From Pseudomonas gingeri (GTDB lineage Bacteria > Pseudomonadota > Gammaproteobacteria > Pseudomonadales > Pseudomonadaceae): a DNA stretch of 64,000 nt. Made by a program: the position numbers and the translations under genes. Positions 18,673 to 27,513 of this stretch are shown in pieces; within the stretch, counting starts at the first letter, position 1; each line of letters starts with the position of its first letter. The stretch lies in NCBI RefSeq assembly GCF_013385425.1, contig NZ_JACAQA010000003.1, forward strand, positions 1-64,000. The letters run 5' to 3'. The notes under the pieces were generated by a model. It had not been told where the DNA came from and searched no databases. It saw only the letters and a program-made list of their open reading frames with translations.

Positions 18673-19874
18673 CGGCTCAACTCACGGTCGGAAAGGGTAG
18701 AAGGCGTCGTGACCAGGGCACGACGATCAAGCTGGTTCAGGTTCGCAGTGCCCAGCAAGGACAGGGCCAGGCGCAGCTCTTGCGCCAGCAGATCGAGGGC
18801 ATGGCCGGCGCCTGCCTGTCCGCCGACGGCGACTCCATACAGGGTAGATCGCCCCAGCAACACCGCGTCGGCACCCAGTGCACAGGCTTTGAGAATGTCG
18901 CTGCCGCGCCGGATACCGCTGTCGAGCAGCAGCGCGAGCTTGCCCTTGGCCACGGCGGCAATTGCCGGCAGGCAGTCGAGGCTGGCGGGAACCCCGTCGA
19001 GTTGACGGCCGCCATGGTTGCTGACCACCAACCCGTCGAGTCCCAACGCCACGGCTTTTTCGGCATCCGCCTGGTGCAGCACGCCCTTGAGCAGCAGCCG
19101 ATGGGGCCAGCGCTCGCGCAATCGGGCCAGCGCGTCCCAGTCGAGACCGGTGTCCATCTGGCTGCCGATAAAGTGCGCGGCGCCTTCGATGGTGCGTTGT
19201 CCGGGCGGCAGATAGCGCTCGATATTGCCCAGGATCGGCAGGCCCCGTGGCCATAGCGCCTGGGCCATCCAGCGTGGGTGACAGAGTACGTCGAGCTGGT
19301 TGCGCAGGCTCAGTTGCCGGGGGCGGACGAAGTTGCGCCGATCCCATTCGCGATTGCCCAGCAGTACGGCGTCGCTGGTCAGCAGCAAGGTCCTGCAACC
19401 GACCGCGTCGGCCCGTTGCAGCAGGTCCGCGCCAACGGCGGGGTCACGCAGGCAATAGAGCTGGAACCAGAGATTGACCTCGGGCACCGCCGTGACCAAT
19501 TGTTCCAGGGAACTGGTGGACACGGTACTCAAGGTAAAGGGCAGGCCGCGCTCGGTGGCGGCGCGGGCCAAATGAATATCGGCATCGCGGTAAAGCATCG
19601 CGTTGTAGCCAGTGGGGCCGATGGCCATGGGCAGCGGCAGCTCTCGCCCGAACAGCGAGCGCTGGGTTTGCGTCACCGAGCAGGGCATCAGGGTGCGCGG
19701 TAACAGCGCTATATCAGCAAACGCCCGGCGATTGCGGCGTAGCGTCAGCTCTTCCTCCGCTCCGCCTTCCAGGTATTCCCAGGCGAAATGCGGCAGGCGT
19801 TGCCGGGCCATGACGGCCAGTTCGGCAATGCTCTGTGCCCGGTGAAAATCCGGCCCTGAATAGTAGCGACGCAT
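18669..19874 (-). CDS. FMN-dependent alpha-hydroxyacid dehydrogenase (MdlB/LldD type)
   Basis: 401 residues. The N-terminal HFAWEYLEGGAEEELTLRRNR, the FMN-phosphate and active-site segments MAIGPTGYNAMLY and LDGLVVSNHGGRQLDG (catalytic His), and LLLDSGIRRGSDILKACALGADAVLLGRSTLY show the family. By eye the sequence looks closer to (S)-mandelate dehydrogenase MdlB than to lactate dehydrogenase, for example GLDWDALARLRERWPH and LWFQLYCL, which fits a substrate with an aromatic side chain. It lies 58 bases after the ammonia-lyase gene and is coupled to the FAD enzyme. L-imidazolelactate or L-aryllactate are plausible substrates. Confidence 0.86.
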   Translation of the reverse strand: MRRYYSGPDFHRAQSIAELAVMARQRLPHFAWEYLEGGAEEELTLRRNRRAFADIALLPRTLMPCSVTQTQRSLFGRELPLPMAIGPTGYNAMLYRDADIHLARAATERGLPFTLSTVSTSSLEQLVTAVPEVNLWFQLYCLRDPAVGADLLQRADAVGCRTLLLTSDAVLLGNREWDRRNFVRPRQLSLRNQLDVLCHPRWMAQALWPRGLPILGNIERYLPPGQRTIEGAAHFIGSQMDTGLDWDALARLRERWPHRLLLKGVLHQADAEKAVALGLDGLVVSNHGGRQLDGVPASLDCLPAIAAVAKGKLALLLDSGIRRGSDILKACALGADAVLLGRSTLYGVAVGGQAGAGHALDLLAQELRLALSLLGTANLNQLDRRALVTTPSTLSDRELSR

Positions 19875-19932
19875 GGCGATCCCTATGGCGTGAAGAAAGT
19901 GGCGCAGCAGGGCTGCGCCAACCCGGTGTTAA

Positions 19933-21462
19933 TCAGGCATACAGACGTGCGGCGGGCAACCAGCTCTCGAAGGCGGCGGATTCGACCCAGTTCCTGGCCG
20001 CCGCGATATCGGGCGCGAAGTAACGGTCTTCGTCGTAGTGCGCGACCTCGCGGCGAATCATCGCCAGGACTTCAGCGAGTTTTTCCGAGGTCTTGAGCGG
20101 GGCATGCAGGTCGACGCCCTGGGCGGCACCGAGCAGTTCGATGGCCACCACGGCGCTGCTGTTGCCGGCCATATCCAGCAAGCGGCGAGCCGCAAAGGTC
20201 GCCATCGACACATGGTCTTCCTGGTTGGCCGAGGTCGGCAGGCTGTCCACCGAGGCCGGGTGGGCCAGGGTCTTGTTCTCCGAGGCGAGGGCCGCGGCGG
20301 TGACCTGGGCGATCATGAACCCCGAGTTCAGGCCGCCTTCGCGGACCAGAAAGGCCGGCAGACCGGAGAGCGCCGGGTCGACCAGTTGCGCGATCCGTCG
20401 TTCGGACAGGGCACCGATTTCGGAGATCGCCAGGGCCAGCACATCAGCGGCCATCGCCACCGGTTCGGCGTGGAAGTTGCCACCCGAGAGCACGTCGCCG
20501 TCGGCGCTGAACACCAATGGGTTATCCGAAACCGCGTTGGATTCACGCAGGAACACCCCGGCGGCGAAGCGCAGATGGTCCAGGCAAGCGCCCATGACCT
20601 GCGGCTGGCAGCGCAGCGAGTAGGGATCCTGGACCCGGGCGCAATCGATATGGGATTGACGGATCTCGCTGTTCGCCAGCAGTTCACGATAGAACTGGGC
20701 CACGTCGATTTGTCCGGGCTGACCGCGTACCGCCTGGATGCGCGGGTCGAAGGGCACGTCCGAGCCTTTCAAGGCTTCCACGCAGAGGCTGCCGGCCACC
20801 ACGGCGGCGCTGAACAGTTTCTCGGCGGCAAACAGCCCGCGCAACGCCAGTGCGGTGGAGACCTGGGTGCCGTTGATCAGCGCCAGGCCTTCCTTCGGCC
20901 CCAGCACCATGGGTTCCAGGCCGGCAATCGCCAGGCCTTCGACGGCATCCATTTCCCGCCCTTCATGGCGCACGCGACCGACGCCGATCAGCACGGCGGA
21001 CATATGGGCCAGCGGTGCCAGGTCGCCCGAGGCGCCCACCGAGCCCTGGGACGGGATGCACGGATAGACCTTGGCGTGATAGAGCTTGACCAGCGCTTCG
21101 ATCACTTCCCAGCGGATCCCGGAAAAACCACGGGCCAGCGAGCCGACCTTCAATGCCATGATCAGGCCGACGCTGGCATCATCGAGCAGCGGCCCGGTGC
21201 CGGTGCAGTGGGAGAGCAGCAGGTTGCGTTGCAGCTTGGCCAGCGACTCGGTGGCAATCGAGGTCCTGGCCAGCAGGCCGAAGCCGGTGTTGATGCCGTA
21301 CACGGTGCGCTGGTTGGCGATGATCTCGTTCACCGTGCGGGTGCTGGCGTCGACGTTTTCGCGAGCGGCGGGGTCCAGCTCGATCGCGCATTGCTTCTGA
21401 TAGATGACGCGCAGTTGATCCAGGGTGAGTTGACCGGGCTTGAGCTGCAGAGATGCGGGCAT
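19933..21462 (-). CDS. hutH: Histidine ammonia-lyase paralogue (aromatic amino-acid lyase family)
   Basis: 509 residues, the length of bacterial HutH. The Ala-Ser-Gly triad that forms the MIO cofactor is at residues 144-146 ([14 protein letters not shown]). YGINTGFG (Tyr55), SHCTGTG (His85), the [11 protein letters not shown] segment, [27 protein letters not shown], and [13 protein letters not shown] are all HAL-like; the QEDH segment carries the glutamate of histidine lyases, where phenylalanine lyases have a different sequence. The reaction should be histidine to urocanate plus ammonia. First gene of its operon, behind the promoter and operator at 21509-21542. Tyrosine or phenylalanine activity is possible but less likely. 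Confidence 0.87.
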   Translation of the reverse strand: MPASLQLKPGQLTLDQLRVIYQKQCAIELDPAARENVDASTRTVNEIIANQRTVYGINTGFGLLARTSIATESLAKLQRNLLLSHCTGTGPLLDDASVGLIMALKVGSLARGFSGIRWEVIEALVKLYHAKVYPCIPSQGSVGASGDLAPLAHMSAVLIGVGRVRHEGREMDAVEGLAIAGLEPMVLGPKEGLALINGTQVSTALALRGLFAAEKLFSAAVVAGSLCVEALKGSDVPFDPRIQAVRGQPGQIDVAQFYRELLANSEIRQSHIDCARVQDPYSLRCQPQVMGACLDHLRFAAGVFLRESNAVSDNPLVFSADGDVLSGGNFHAEPVAMAADVLALAISEIGALSERRIAQLVDPALSGLPAFLVREGGLNSGFMIAQVTAAALASENKTLAHPASVDSLPTSANQEDHVSMATFAARRLLDMAGNSSAVVAIELLGAAQGVDLHAPLKTSEKLAEVLAMIRREVAHYDEDRYFAPDIAAARNWVESAAFESWLPAARLYA

Positions 21463-21508
21463 GGCAGTGTCCTAAGGCGGAGGGTGGGTGGAATAGGTGG
21501 CTATATGT

Positions 21509-21524
21509 TCCTGTATATACAGGA
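21509..21524. promoter_or_regulatory. Putative GntR/HutC operator of the lyase operon
   Basis: TCCTGTATATACAGGA is a perfect 16-base palindrome. Its core TGTATATACA has the TGTA-N2-TACA form known for HutC sites. It lies just downstream of the putative sigma-54 promoter at 21528 and covers the expected transcription start, a position suited to repression. Confidence 0.65.
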
Positions 21525-21527
21525 TGA

Positions 21528-21542
21528 GCAATATGCGAGCCA
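21528..21542 (-). promoter_or_regulatory. Putative sigma-54 promoter of the lyase operon
   Basis: Read on the minus strand: TGGCTCG-CATA-TTGCT, against TGGCACG-N4-TTGCW; one mismatch, with GG and GC at the exact 10-base spacing. The TTGCTC of the same stretch could also serve as a weak sigma-70 -35 box with ACATAT at 17 bases, so the assignment is not unique. Confidence 0.6.
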
Positions 21543-21800
21543 GAACTGCTATTCCGCCCAGAGAGTGGCGTTTCAGACCCGATTCCCGTCGCTTGCGAAA
21601 AAATGACAGTGGCTGTTGAATCTTGAATGTGTAACCAAAAGCCGCACCAAAACTGCGCCTCCCGCACACTGTTGGGGCGAATTGAAACCAATGGTAGTAG
21701 GGTTTTTCGCGAAACAAGGCTTGCGAGCAACGGATGGTCGCTTTGGCCGGCAAGGTGTCGCGGGGAGATAAAGGCGGGGAAGCAATGATGAAAATTCATG

Positions 21801-21812
21801 CTGTATATACAG
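21801..21812. promoter_or_regulatory. Putative GntR/HutC operator, distal copy upstream of hxcT
   Basis: CTGTATATACAG, a perfect 12-base palindrome identical to the core of the site at 21509. It is about 280 bases from that site and 172 bases before the hxcT start, so it could allow looping or act on hxcT. Confidence 0.55.
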
Positions 21813-21983
21813 GTTGTGGCGATTTCACTCGCCAAACGACTGGCCGGGCCTCGCGAGACTGAATGCTGGCGGTAGAAACGCGCAACGGGGCGGCAGGTAT
21901 TTCCTCCCGAGGATTTTCAATACCGGTGACATATCTTCTTGCAACAATCCGCGGCGAATCGAATCAAGCCAAGGAATGTCGAG

Positions 21984-22430
21984 ATGGATATCGCGCACAT
22001 CAGTTCCCGCTCGCGGATCGGCGCCCAGAAAGGGTTCACGCTGATCGAGATCATGGTCGTGGTGGTCATTCTCGGGATCCTCGCGGCCATTGTGGTGCCC
22101 AAGGTTCTCGACCGCCCCGACCAGGCCCGGGTCACCGCCGCCCGGCAGGACATCGGCAGCCTGATGCAGGCCCTCAAGCTCTATCGCCTCGACCACGGCA
22201 CCTACCCGAACCAGAACCAGGGCCTGAAGGTCCTGGCCGAGCGCCCGGCGAATGCCAAGGACAGCACCTGGCGCTCCTATCTCGAACGCCTGCCCAACGA
22301 TCCGTGGGGGCGTCCTTACCAGTACCTCAACCCCGGGGCCAACGGTGAAGTCGATGTGTTCTCCCTGGGCGCCGACGGCAAGCCGGGCGGCGAAGGCACC
22401 GATGCTGATATCGGCTCCTGGCAGTTGTAG
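21984..22430 (+). CDS. hxcT: T2SS major pseudopilin HxcT (GspG type)
   Basis: 148 residues from ATG 21984 (AAGGA eight bases upstream; a TTG at 21939 is rejected). The leader ends in AQKG and the mature protein begins FTLIEIMVVVVILGILAAIVVPKVL with Glu5. The C-terminal part has the GspG features: LKLYRLDHGTYPNQNQGLKVL, DPWGRPYQYLNPG, and DVFSLGADGKPGGEGTDADIGSW, the acidic calcium-binding loop. It builds the shaft of the pseudopilus. First gene of the hxcT-S operon. Confidence 0.92.
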   Translation: MDIAHISSRSRIGAQKGFTLIEIMVVVVILGILAAIVVPKVLDRPDQARVTAARQDIGSLMQALKLYRLDHGTYPNQNQGLKVLAERPANAKDSTWRSYLERLPNDPWGRPYQYLNPGANGEVDVFSLGADGKPGGEGTDADIGSWQL

Positions 22431-22438
22431 TCCGGGCC

Positions 22439-23422
22439 ATGACCAATCCTTCGCTGACAGCCGCCGGGCAACGCGGCATGGCGATTATCAGCGCCTTGCT
22501 GATTGCCGCCGTGGTCGCGGTGATCGCCGGCGGCATGCTCGCGCGCCAGACTGTCTTCACCCGTAGCCTCGAAGCCGAGCAGTCGCGGGTCCAGGGCGCC
22601 TGGCTATTGCGCGGCGGCCTGGAGCTGAGTCGGCAATTGCTCTGGGATGCCCGCCAGCACGATCCCTTGATCCGTCTTGACCAGGCCTGGGCCCAGCCGC
22701 TGTCCGCCGCCGGCCTGAGCGAGCGCGGCGGGCACTTCAGCGGGCGCCTGGAAGACGAGCAGGGCAAGTTCAACCTGCGCAATCTGGTCCGCGACAGCCG
22801 GGTCGATCCCGATCAGGTGCGGGCTTTCCAGCAGTTGTGCGAGTCGATCGGCGTCAAGCCTGCCGTGGGCCAGCGGATTGTCCAGCGGGTGACCGCCGCT
22901 TACGCGTTGCTGCCGGATAACGCCCCCGTCGCGCCGCCGGTCAAGGGCAGCTTTGACAGCGGTCGTTTGACCTCTCCGGGAACCGCGCTCAAGCCGCTGC
23001 CGGCGACCCGGCCGATGTTGCACAGCCTGGATGACCTCGGCGCCCTGGCGGGTGTGGACGACGCGGTGCTGGCGCTGCTGGCACCCCATGTGACGATCCT
23101 GCCGGCCAACACCTGGGTCAACGGCAATACCGCCAGCGCCGAAGTCCTGGCTTCCCAGGTGCCGGGGCTGTCGTTGTCGCGTGCGCGCAATCTGGTGTCT
23201 GAGCGTGATGCCGGACGCTGGTTTATCAACCGGGGCGATTTCGTCAATCGCCTGCGGATGCCCGAGCTGGTAGTCAGCGATATCAAGGTCGGCATCACCA
23301 GCGACTGGTTCCGCCTCAATGCCCGTTCACACAGCGACAGCCGCCGGGTCAGCCTGGCGGTGCTGTTATATCGCCAGGAATTGCAGATGCCCCAGGTGAT
23401 CTGGTCGCGGGTGGGCGTATGA
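22439..23422 (+). CDS. hxcX: T2SS pseudopilus-tip protein HxcX (GspK type)
   Basis: 327 residues. The pseudopilin-like start is GQRG/MAIISALLIAAVVAVIAGG, without Glu5, as is normal for GspK. The large globular domain has EDEQGKFNLRNL (canonical GspK sequence) and two repeats of helix-hairpin-helix-like sequence, including VPGLSLSRARNLV. It caps the pseudopilus with the GspI and GspJ types. Starts eight bases after hxcT and overlaps hxcY by four bases. Confidence 0.88.
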   Translation: MTNPSLTAAGQRGMAIISALLIAAVVAVIAGGMLARQTVFTRSLEAEQSRVQGAWLLRGGLELSRQLLWDARQHDPLIRLDQAWAQPLSAAGLSERGGHFSGRLEDEQGKFNLRNLVRDSRVDPDQVRAFQQLCESIGVKPAVGQRIVQRVTAAYALLPDNAPVAPPVKGSFDSGRLTSPGTALKPLPATRPMLHSLDDLGALAGVDDAVLALLAPHVTILPANTWVNGNTASAEVLASQVPGLSLSRARNLVSERDAGRWFINRGDFVNRLRMPELVVSDIKVGITSDWFRLNARSHSDSRRVSLAVLLYRQELQMPQVIWSRVGV

Positions 23423-24576
23423 CAGCCCTGCGCCTGGCCTTGCCGCCGTTGGAGACGCTGACCCTGGACAGCCCGCTGGAGTTTGCCTGGCTGGATCGCC
23501 AGGGCAAGCTGACCGACCAGGGCCGCGGCAGCCTGGCGCAGTTGGGGCAGGTGCACAAAGGCGTCGCCGTAGAGTGTTACCTGCATCCGCGCGACAGTCT
23601 GCTGGCCAGTCTCGAATTACCCAACCTGCCGCCGGCCAGGATCCAGGCGGCGGTGGGCTGTGCGGCCCAGGCGCTGATCCTTGGCGGTTGCGAGTCGATG
23701 CATATCGTCCACAGCCCGCGGGATGCCGAAGGGCAGGTGCAGGTCGCCTGGTTGCAACGGGCGCTGCTGGAGCACTTGGGCACTGTGCTGCGCCAGTCCG
23801 GGCTCAAGTTGCATGGCCTGTACCCGGCGGCCTACTGCTTGCCGGTGGACGCGACCCAAGCGCCGGTGGTGGCGGTGCGCGACGAGCATCTGCTGATGCG
23901 CCGCAGCCAGGACCGGGCCCAGGTTCATCCGGCCGTCGACGCGGCACTGACGGAGCTGCTCAATAGCGGTGGCGTGGTGCATTGGGTCGGTGCCGCGGCG
24001 CCGGACAACGCGCTGGTCCAGAGCCTGCCCGAAGACCGGGCCTGGTCTGGCAAGGCGCCGGGTTGGGGTTTGCACGGTGCGGTCCAGCCGATGGCCGGCA
24101 ACGCCGGTGGTTGGGGACGCACGGTTGCCTGCATGGTGCTTGCGGTGGCGGTCTGGGCCGTGGGTCTCAACCTCTATGCCGCTCGCCAGGTGGAACAAGG
24201 CCAGCAACTCAAGGCCTGGATGGCCCAGCGGGTCAAGCAGGCATTCCCGGCCTTGCCGATGATCCTCAATCCATTGCAACAGGCCCGTCAGCAATTGGCC
24301 TTGCGCGAGAACGGCGCGCCCGGTGACAGCGGTTTTACCCGGCTGGTCCAGCAGGCCGGCAGTGCCATGCCCTTTATGGTCGGCAGCCTGCAAACCCTGG
24401 TCTTCGAACATGGCGAACTGCACCTGAGCCCGCTGCCGGGCACGCCGGGCGGCGGTCGCGACAAGGCCTGGCAACTCAGCCTGACCCAGGCCGGGGTGGA
24501 AGCGACGGCGGTTGCCGACGGTTGGGTCCTGAAAACCACCGGCCCACAACCGCTGGCGGAGAACGACAGTGAATAA
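23419..24576 (+). CDS. hxcY: T2SS inner-membrane protein HxcY (GspL type)
   Basis: 385 residues. The N-terminal cytoplasmic part is the actin-like domain that contacts the GspE ATPase (LETLTLDSPLEFAWLDRQGKLTDQGRGSLAQL). A single membrane helix, TVACMVLAVAVWAVGLNLYAA, is near residue 245, followed by a small periplasmic ferredoxin-like domain. Overall divergence is high, as usual for GspL; order in the operon supports the call. Confidence 0.84.
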   Translation: MTALRLALPPLETLTLDSPLEFAWLDRQGKLTDQGRGSLAQLGQVHKGVAVECYLHPRDSLLASLELPNLPPARIQAAVGCAAQALILGGCESMHIVHSPRDAEGQVQVAWLQRALLEHLGTVLRQSGLKLHGLYPAAYCLPVDATQAPVVAVRDEHLLMRRSQDRAQVHPAVDAALTELLNSGGVVHWVGAAAPDNALVQSLPEDRAWSGKAPGWGLHGAVQPMAGNAGGWGRTVACMVLAVAVWAVGLNLYAARQVEQGQQLKAWMAQRVKQAFPALPMILNPLQQARQQLALRENGAPGDSGFTRLVQQAGSAMPFMVGSLQTLVFEHGELHLSPLPGTPGGGRDKAWQLSLTQAGVEATAVADGWVLKTTGPQPLAENDSE

Positions 24577-25111
24577 GGCCTTTATCAATCGCTATCGAAA
24601 CCGCTGGCGCCAGCTTTCGAGCCAGGCCCGTCTGTATTGGCAAAGCCTGGCCCCGCGCGAGCGACAGTTGGTGCTGGGTATGGCGGTGGGCGTCTCGGGC
24701 CTGCTGGTGTGGTTCGTGCTGATCCAGCCACCGTTGCAGAAGATCGACTTCTGGCGCCTGGAAACGCCCAGGTTGCGGACCCAGGCGCAGACCCTCGACG
24801 GCCTGCTGCACGGGCTTGCCGGCCCGAATGCCGGCAATGTCGAGGCCGGATTGCGCAGCAGCCTGGACGCTGGAGGGCTGGCCGGACATTACCAATTGCA
24901 AGGTGTCGGCGGCGGCTGGCTACTGACCTTCGACGATGCCCCGGCGGATGGCCTGGTGGGCTGGCTGCTGGGCAACCCCCCTTTATTCACCCTGGAAGTG
25001 GTTGAGGCCCGCTTGCAACGCAAAGGCACGACCGAACCCGATGACACGGCAGGCAAACTGTCCGGAACCGTTCGCATGGATCAGGCGCTTGGCGCTAAGG
25101 AAGCTTCATGA
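24569..25111 (+). CDS. hxcZ: T2SS inner-membrane protein HxcZ (GspM type)
   Basis: 180 residues with a short cytoplasmic N-terminus ending in LAPRERQLVLGMAVGVSGLLVWFVLIQP, the typical GspM 'R-E-R' stretch and single membrane helix. The periplasmic rest has the ferredoxin-like pattern that dimerises with GspL. It overlaps hxcY by eight bases and hxcQ by four. Confidence 0.84.
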   Translation: MNKAFINRYRNRWRQLSSQARLYWQSLAPRERQLVLGMAVGVSGLLVWFVLIQPPLQKIDFWRLETPRLRTQAQTLDGLLHGLAGPNAGNVEAGLRSSLDAGGLAGHYQLQGVGGGWLLTFDDAPADGLVGWLLGNPPLFTLEVVEARLQRKGTTEPDDTAGKLSGTVRMDQALGAKEAS

Positions 25112-27513
25112 AGTGGTCAGGTTCTTTATCGGCTTTGCGTTGTCGGCAGGCCGCGGCGCCCTGGTTGTTGATGGCTTTGAGTGCCTGCAGCAATAGCCCA
25201 CCGGAGTCGCAGCCACCCTTGCTGGTGGAAAGCGAGTTGGGCCGGCCCCTGGCCTCGACGGTCAAGAATGGCGATGCCGTGGCCGATCGGCAGCGGCTCC
25301 AGGCCCAGGTGGAACAGCAACATCGCCAGCCCCGTGCGCCGATCAGTCCCGCAGCGGGCCGGCGCGCGGCCAAGGGCAGTCCGGCGCCCAGCCCCTTGGG
25401 CAACCAGCCGGTGCAGTTGAATTTCGTCGATGCCGATATCCAGGCGGTGGTCCGTGCCTTGTCGCGTTCCACCGGGCAACAGTTCCTGGTGGACCCACGG
25501 GTCAAGGGTAACCTGACCCTGGTTTCCGAAGGCGAAGTACCGGCCCATCAGGCCTATGACATGCTGCTGGCGGCCTTGCGCATGCAGGGATTCAGCGTGG
25601 TGGATGTCGGCGGGGTCAGCCAGGTGGTGCCGGAAGCCGATGCCAAGCTGCTCGGTGGGCCGATCTACAGCGCCGACCGTCCGGCCCAGGGCGGCATGCT
25701 GACCCGGACCTTCCGCCTGCAATACGAAAACGCGGTGAACCTGATCCCGGTGCTGCGCCCCATCGTCTCGCCGAACAATCCGATCAACGCCTACCCGGGC
25801 AATAACACCGTGGTGATCACCGATTACGCGCAGAACCTGGATCGGGTCGCCACGCTGATCGCCAGTATCGACACCCCCAGTGCCATCGACACCGATGTGG
25901 TGACGATCCAGAACGGCATTGCCAGCGATATCGCCAGCATGGTCTCCGAATTGCTGGACAGCCCCGGCAATGATCCGACCCAGAAGATCATCGTGCTCGG
26001 CGACCCGCGTTCCAATTCGATCATCATTCGCTCCGGCAGCCCGGAGCGCACGCAACTTGCACGGGAATTGATCTACAAGCTGGACAATGCCCAGAGCAAC
26101 CCGAGCAACCTGCACGTGGTGTACCTGCGCAATGCCCAGGCCGGCAAGTTGGCCCAGGCCCTGCGCGGGCTGCTCACCGGGGAAAGCGACAGCGGTGATG
26201 GCAAGGGCGACCCGACCCGGGCCATGCTCAGTAATGGCGGGATGAACAGCAACAGCGGCAGCCAGAACGGCCAGGCCGGCACGCAGAGCAGCAGCGGCAC
26301 CACAAGCAGTGGCACCGGCACCACGGGCGGTTCGTCCTACGGGCAGGGCGCGCGCGCCGGGGGCTCGCAGGCGGGCGGTGCAAATCAGGGCTCGGACCAG
26401 AGCGTGGCCTTCTCGGCAGGCGGGGTGACCATCCAGGCCGATGCCACCACCAATACCTTGCTGATCAGCGCGCCGGACCCGCTGTATCGCAACCTGCGGG
26501 AAGTCATCGACCAACTGGACCAGCGCCGCGCCCAGGTGGTGATCGAAAGCCTGATCGTCGAAGTCAGCGAAGACGATGCCAATGAGTTCGGCGTGCAATG
26601 GCAAGCCGGCAACCTGGCCGGCAATGGGGTGATCGGTGGGGTCAACCTGGGCGGCACCAATCTGGTCAGCACCGCGAAGAACAGTATTGATGTACTGCCC
26701 CAGGGGCTGAGCCTCGGCTTGGTCAAGGGATCGGTGAATATCCCCGGCGTGGGGCAGGTCATGGACCTCAAGGTGCTGGCCCGGGCCTTGAAATCCAAGA
26801 GCGGCTCCAACGTGCTGTCGACGCCGAACCTGCTGACCCTGGACAACGAAGTGGCGAGCATCTTCGTCGGCCAGACCATTCCCTTTGTCAGCGGCCAGTA
26901 CGTTACCAACGGCAGCAGCTCCAGCAACAACCCGTTCCAGACCATCCAGCGCGAGGAGGTCGGTCTCAAGCTCAATGTGCGGCCGCAGATTTCCGAAGGC
27001 GGCACGGTCAAGCTGGATATCTACCAGGAAGTCAGTACGGTGGACGACCGGGCTTCGGCGGCGGCCGCCGGCACGGTGACCAACAAGCGTGCGATCGACA
27101 CCAGCATCCTGCTGGATGACGGCCAGATCATGGTTCTCGGTGGCCTGTTGCAGGACGGTTATACCCAGACCAATGACGGCGTACCCTTTCTGTCGAGTAT
27201 TCCCGGGATCGGTGCGCTGTTTCGCCATGAGCGGCGCGAGACCAACAAGACCAACCTGATGGTGTTCCTGCGGCCCTATATCATTCGCGACGGTGCGGCG
27301 GGACGCAGCATCACCCTGAACCGTTATGACTTTATTCGCCGGGCCCAGGGCAGCCTGCAACCGGATCGCAGTTGGGCCATGCCGGATATGCAGGCCCCGC
27401 AGTTGCCGAATGCGGCCCAGGCGATCCCGGGTTCCGCGCCGTCGGCCCCGCAAACGCCACGGGCGGCGATTCGCGCGGTGCCGTTGTCGGTCAATGAGCG
27501 TGCCCAGCCATGA
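25108..27513 (+). CDS. hxcQ: T2SS secretin HxcQ (GspD type), predicted lipoprotein
   Basis: 801 residues. The N-terminus carries a lipobox, LLMALSAC, so the mature protein would start at a lipidated cysteine, as known for HxcQ of P. aeruginosa, which pilots itself to the outer membrane. N0 (VQLNFVDADIQAVVRALSRSTGQQFLVDP), N1-N3 and the secretin domain follow, with a Ser/Gly-rich loop of about 60 residues (near 370-430) in N3 and LKSKSGSNVLSTPNLLTLDNEVASIFVGQ and ILLDDGQIMVLGGLLQD in the barrel part. No separate GspS pilotin gene is seen. Confidence 0.92.
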   Translation: MKWSGSLSALRCRQAAAPWLLMALSACSNSPPESQPPLLVESELGRPLASTVKNGDAVADRQRLQAQVEQQHRQPRAPISPAAGRRAAKGSPAPSPLGNQPVQLNFVDADIQAVVRALSRSTGQQFLVDPRVKGNLTLVSEGEVPAHQAYDMLLAALRMQGFSVVDVGGVSQVVPEADAKLLGGPIYSADRPAQGGMLTRTFRLQYENAVNLIPVLRPIVSPNNPINAYPGNNTVVITDYAQNLDRVATLIASIDTPSAIDTDVVTIQNGIASDIASMVSELLDSPGNDPTQKIIVLGDPRSNSIIIRSGSPERTQLARELIYKLDNAQSNPSNLHVVYLRNAQAGKLAQALRGLLTGESDSGDGKGDPTRAMLSNGGMNSNSGSQNGQAGTQSSSGTTSSGTGTTGGSSYGQGARAGGSQAGGANQGSDQSVAFSAGGVTIQADATTNTLLISAPDPLYRNLREVIDQLDQRRAQVVIESLIVEVSEDDANEFGVQWQAGNLAGNGVIGGVNLGGTNLVSTAKNSIDVLPQGLSLGLVKGSVNIPGVGQVMDLKVLARALKSKSGSNVLSTPNLLTLDNEVASIFVGQTIPFVSGQYVTNGSSSSNNPFQTIQREEVGLKLNVRPQISEGGTVKLDIYQEVSTVDDRASAAAAGTVTNKRAIDTSILLDDGQIMVLGGLLQDGYTQTNDGVPFLSSIPGIGALFRHERRETNKTNLMVFLRPYIIRDGAAGRSITLNRYDFIRRAQGSLQPDRSWAMPDMQAPQLPNAAQAIPGSAPSAPQTPRAAIRAVPLSVNERAQP

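Larger units (their letters stand above)
21463..21983. other. 521-base regulatory region between the lyase gene and hxcT
   Basis: No credible gene. It holds a putative sigma-54 promoter and two GntR-type palindromes (listed separately). The AT-richer middle part (about 21590-21720) would be the place for an enhancer-binding site of the sigma-54 system, but I cannot identify one. The right end is the leader of hxcT. Confidence 0.7.

Noticed and set aside
25126..27453. A 775-codon open frame antisense to hxcQ
   Set aside because: No domain, no ribosome site, and the plus-strand secretin is beyond doubt. The same holds for long antisense frames at 1563-3023, 20038-21606, 28724-30490, 39148-40893 and 53193-55094.
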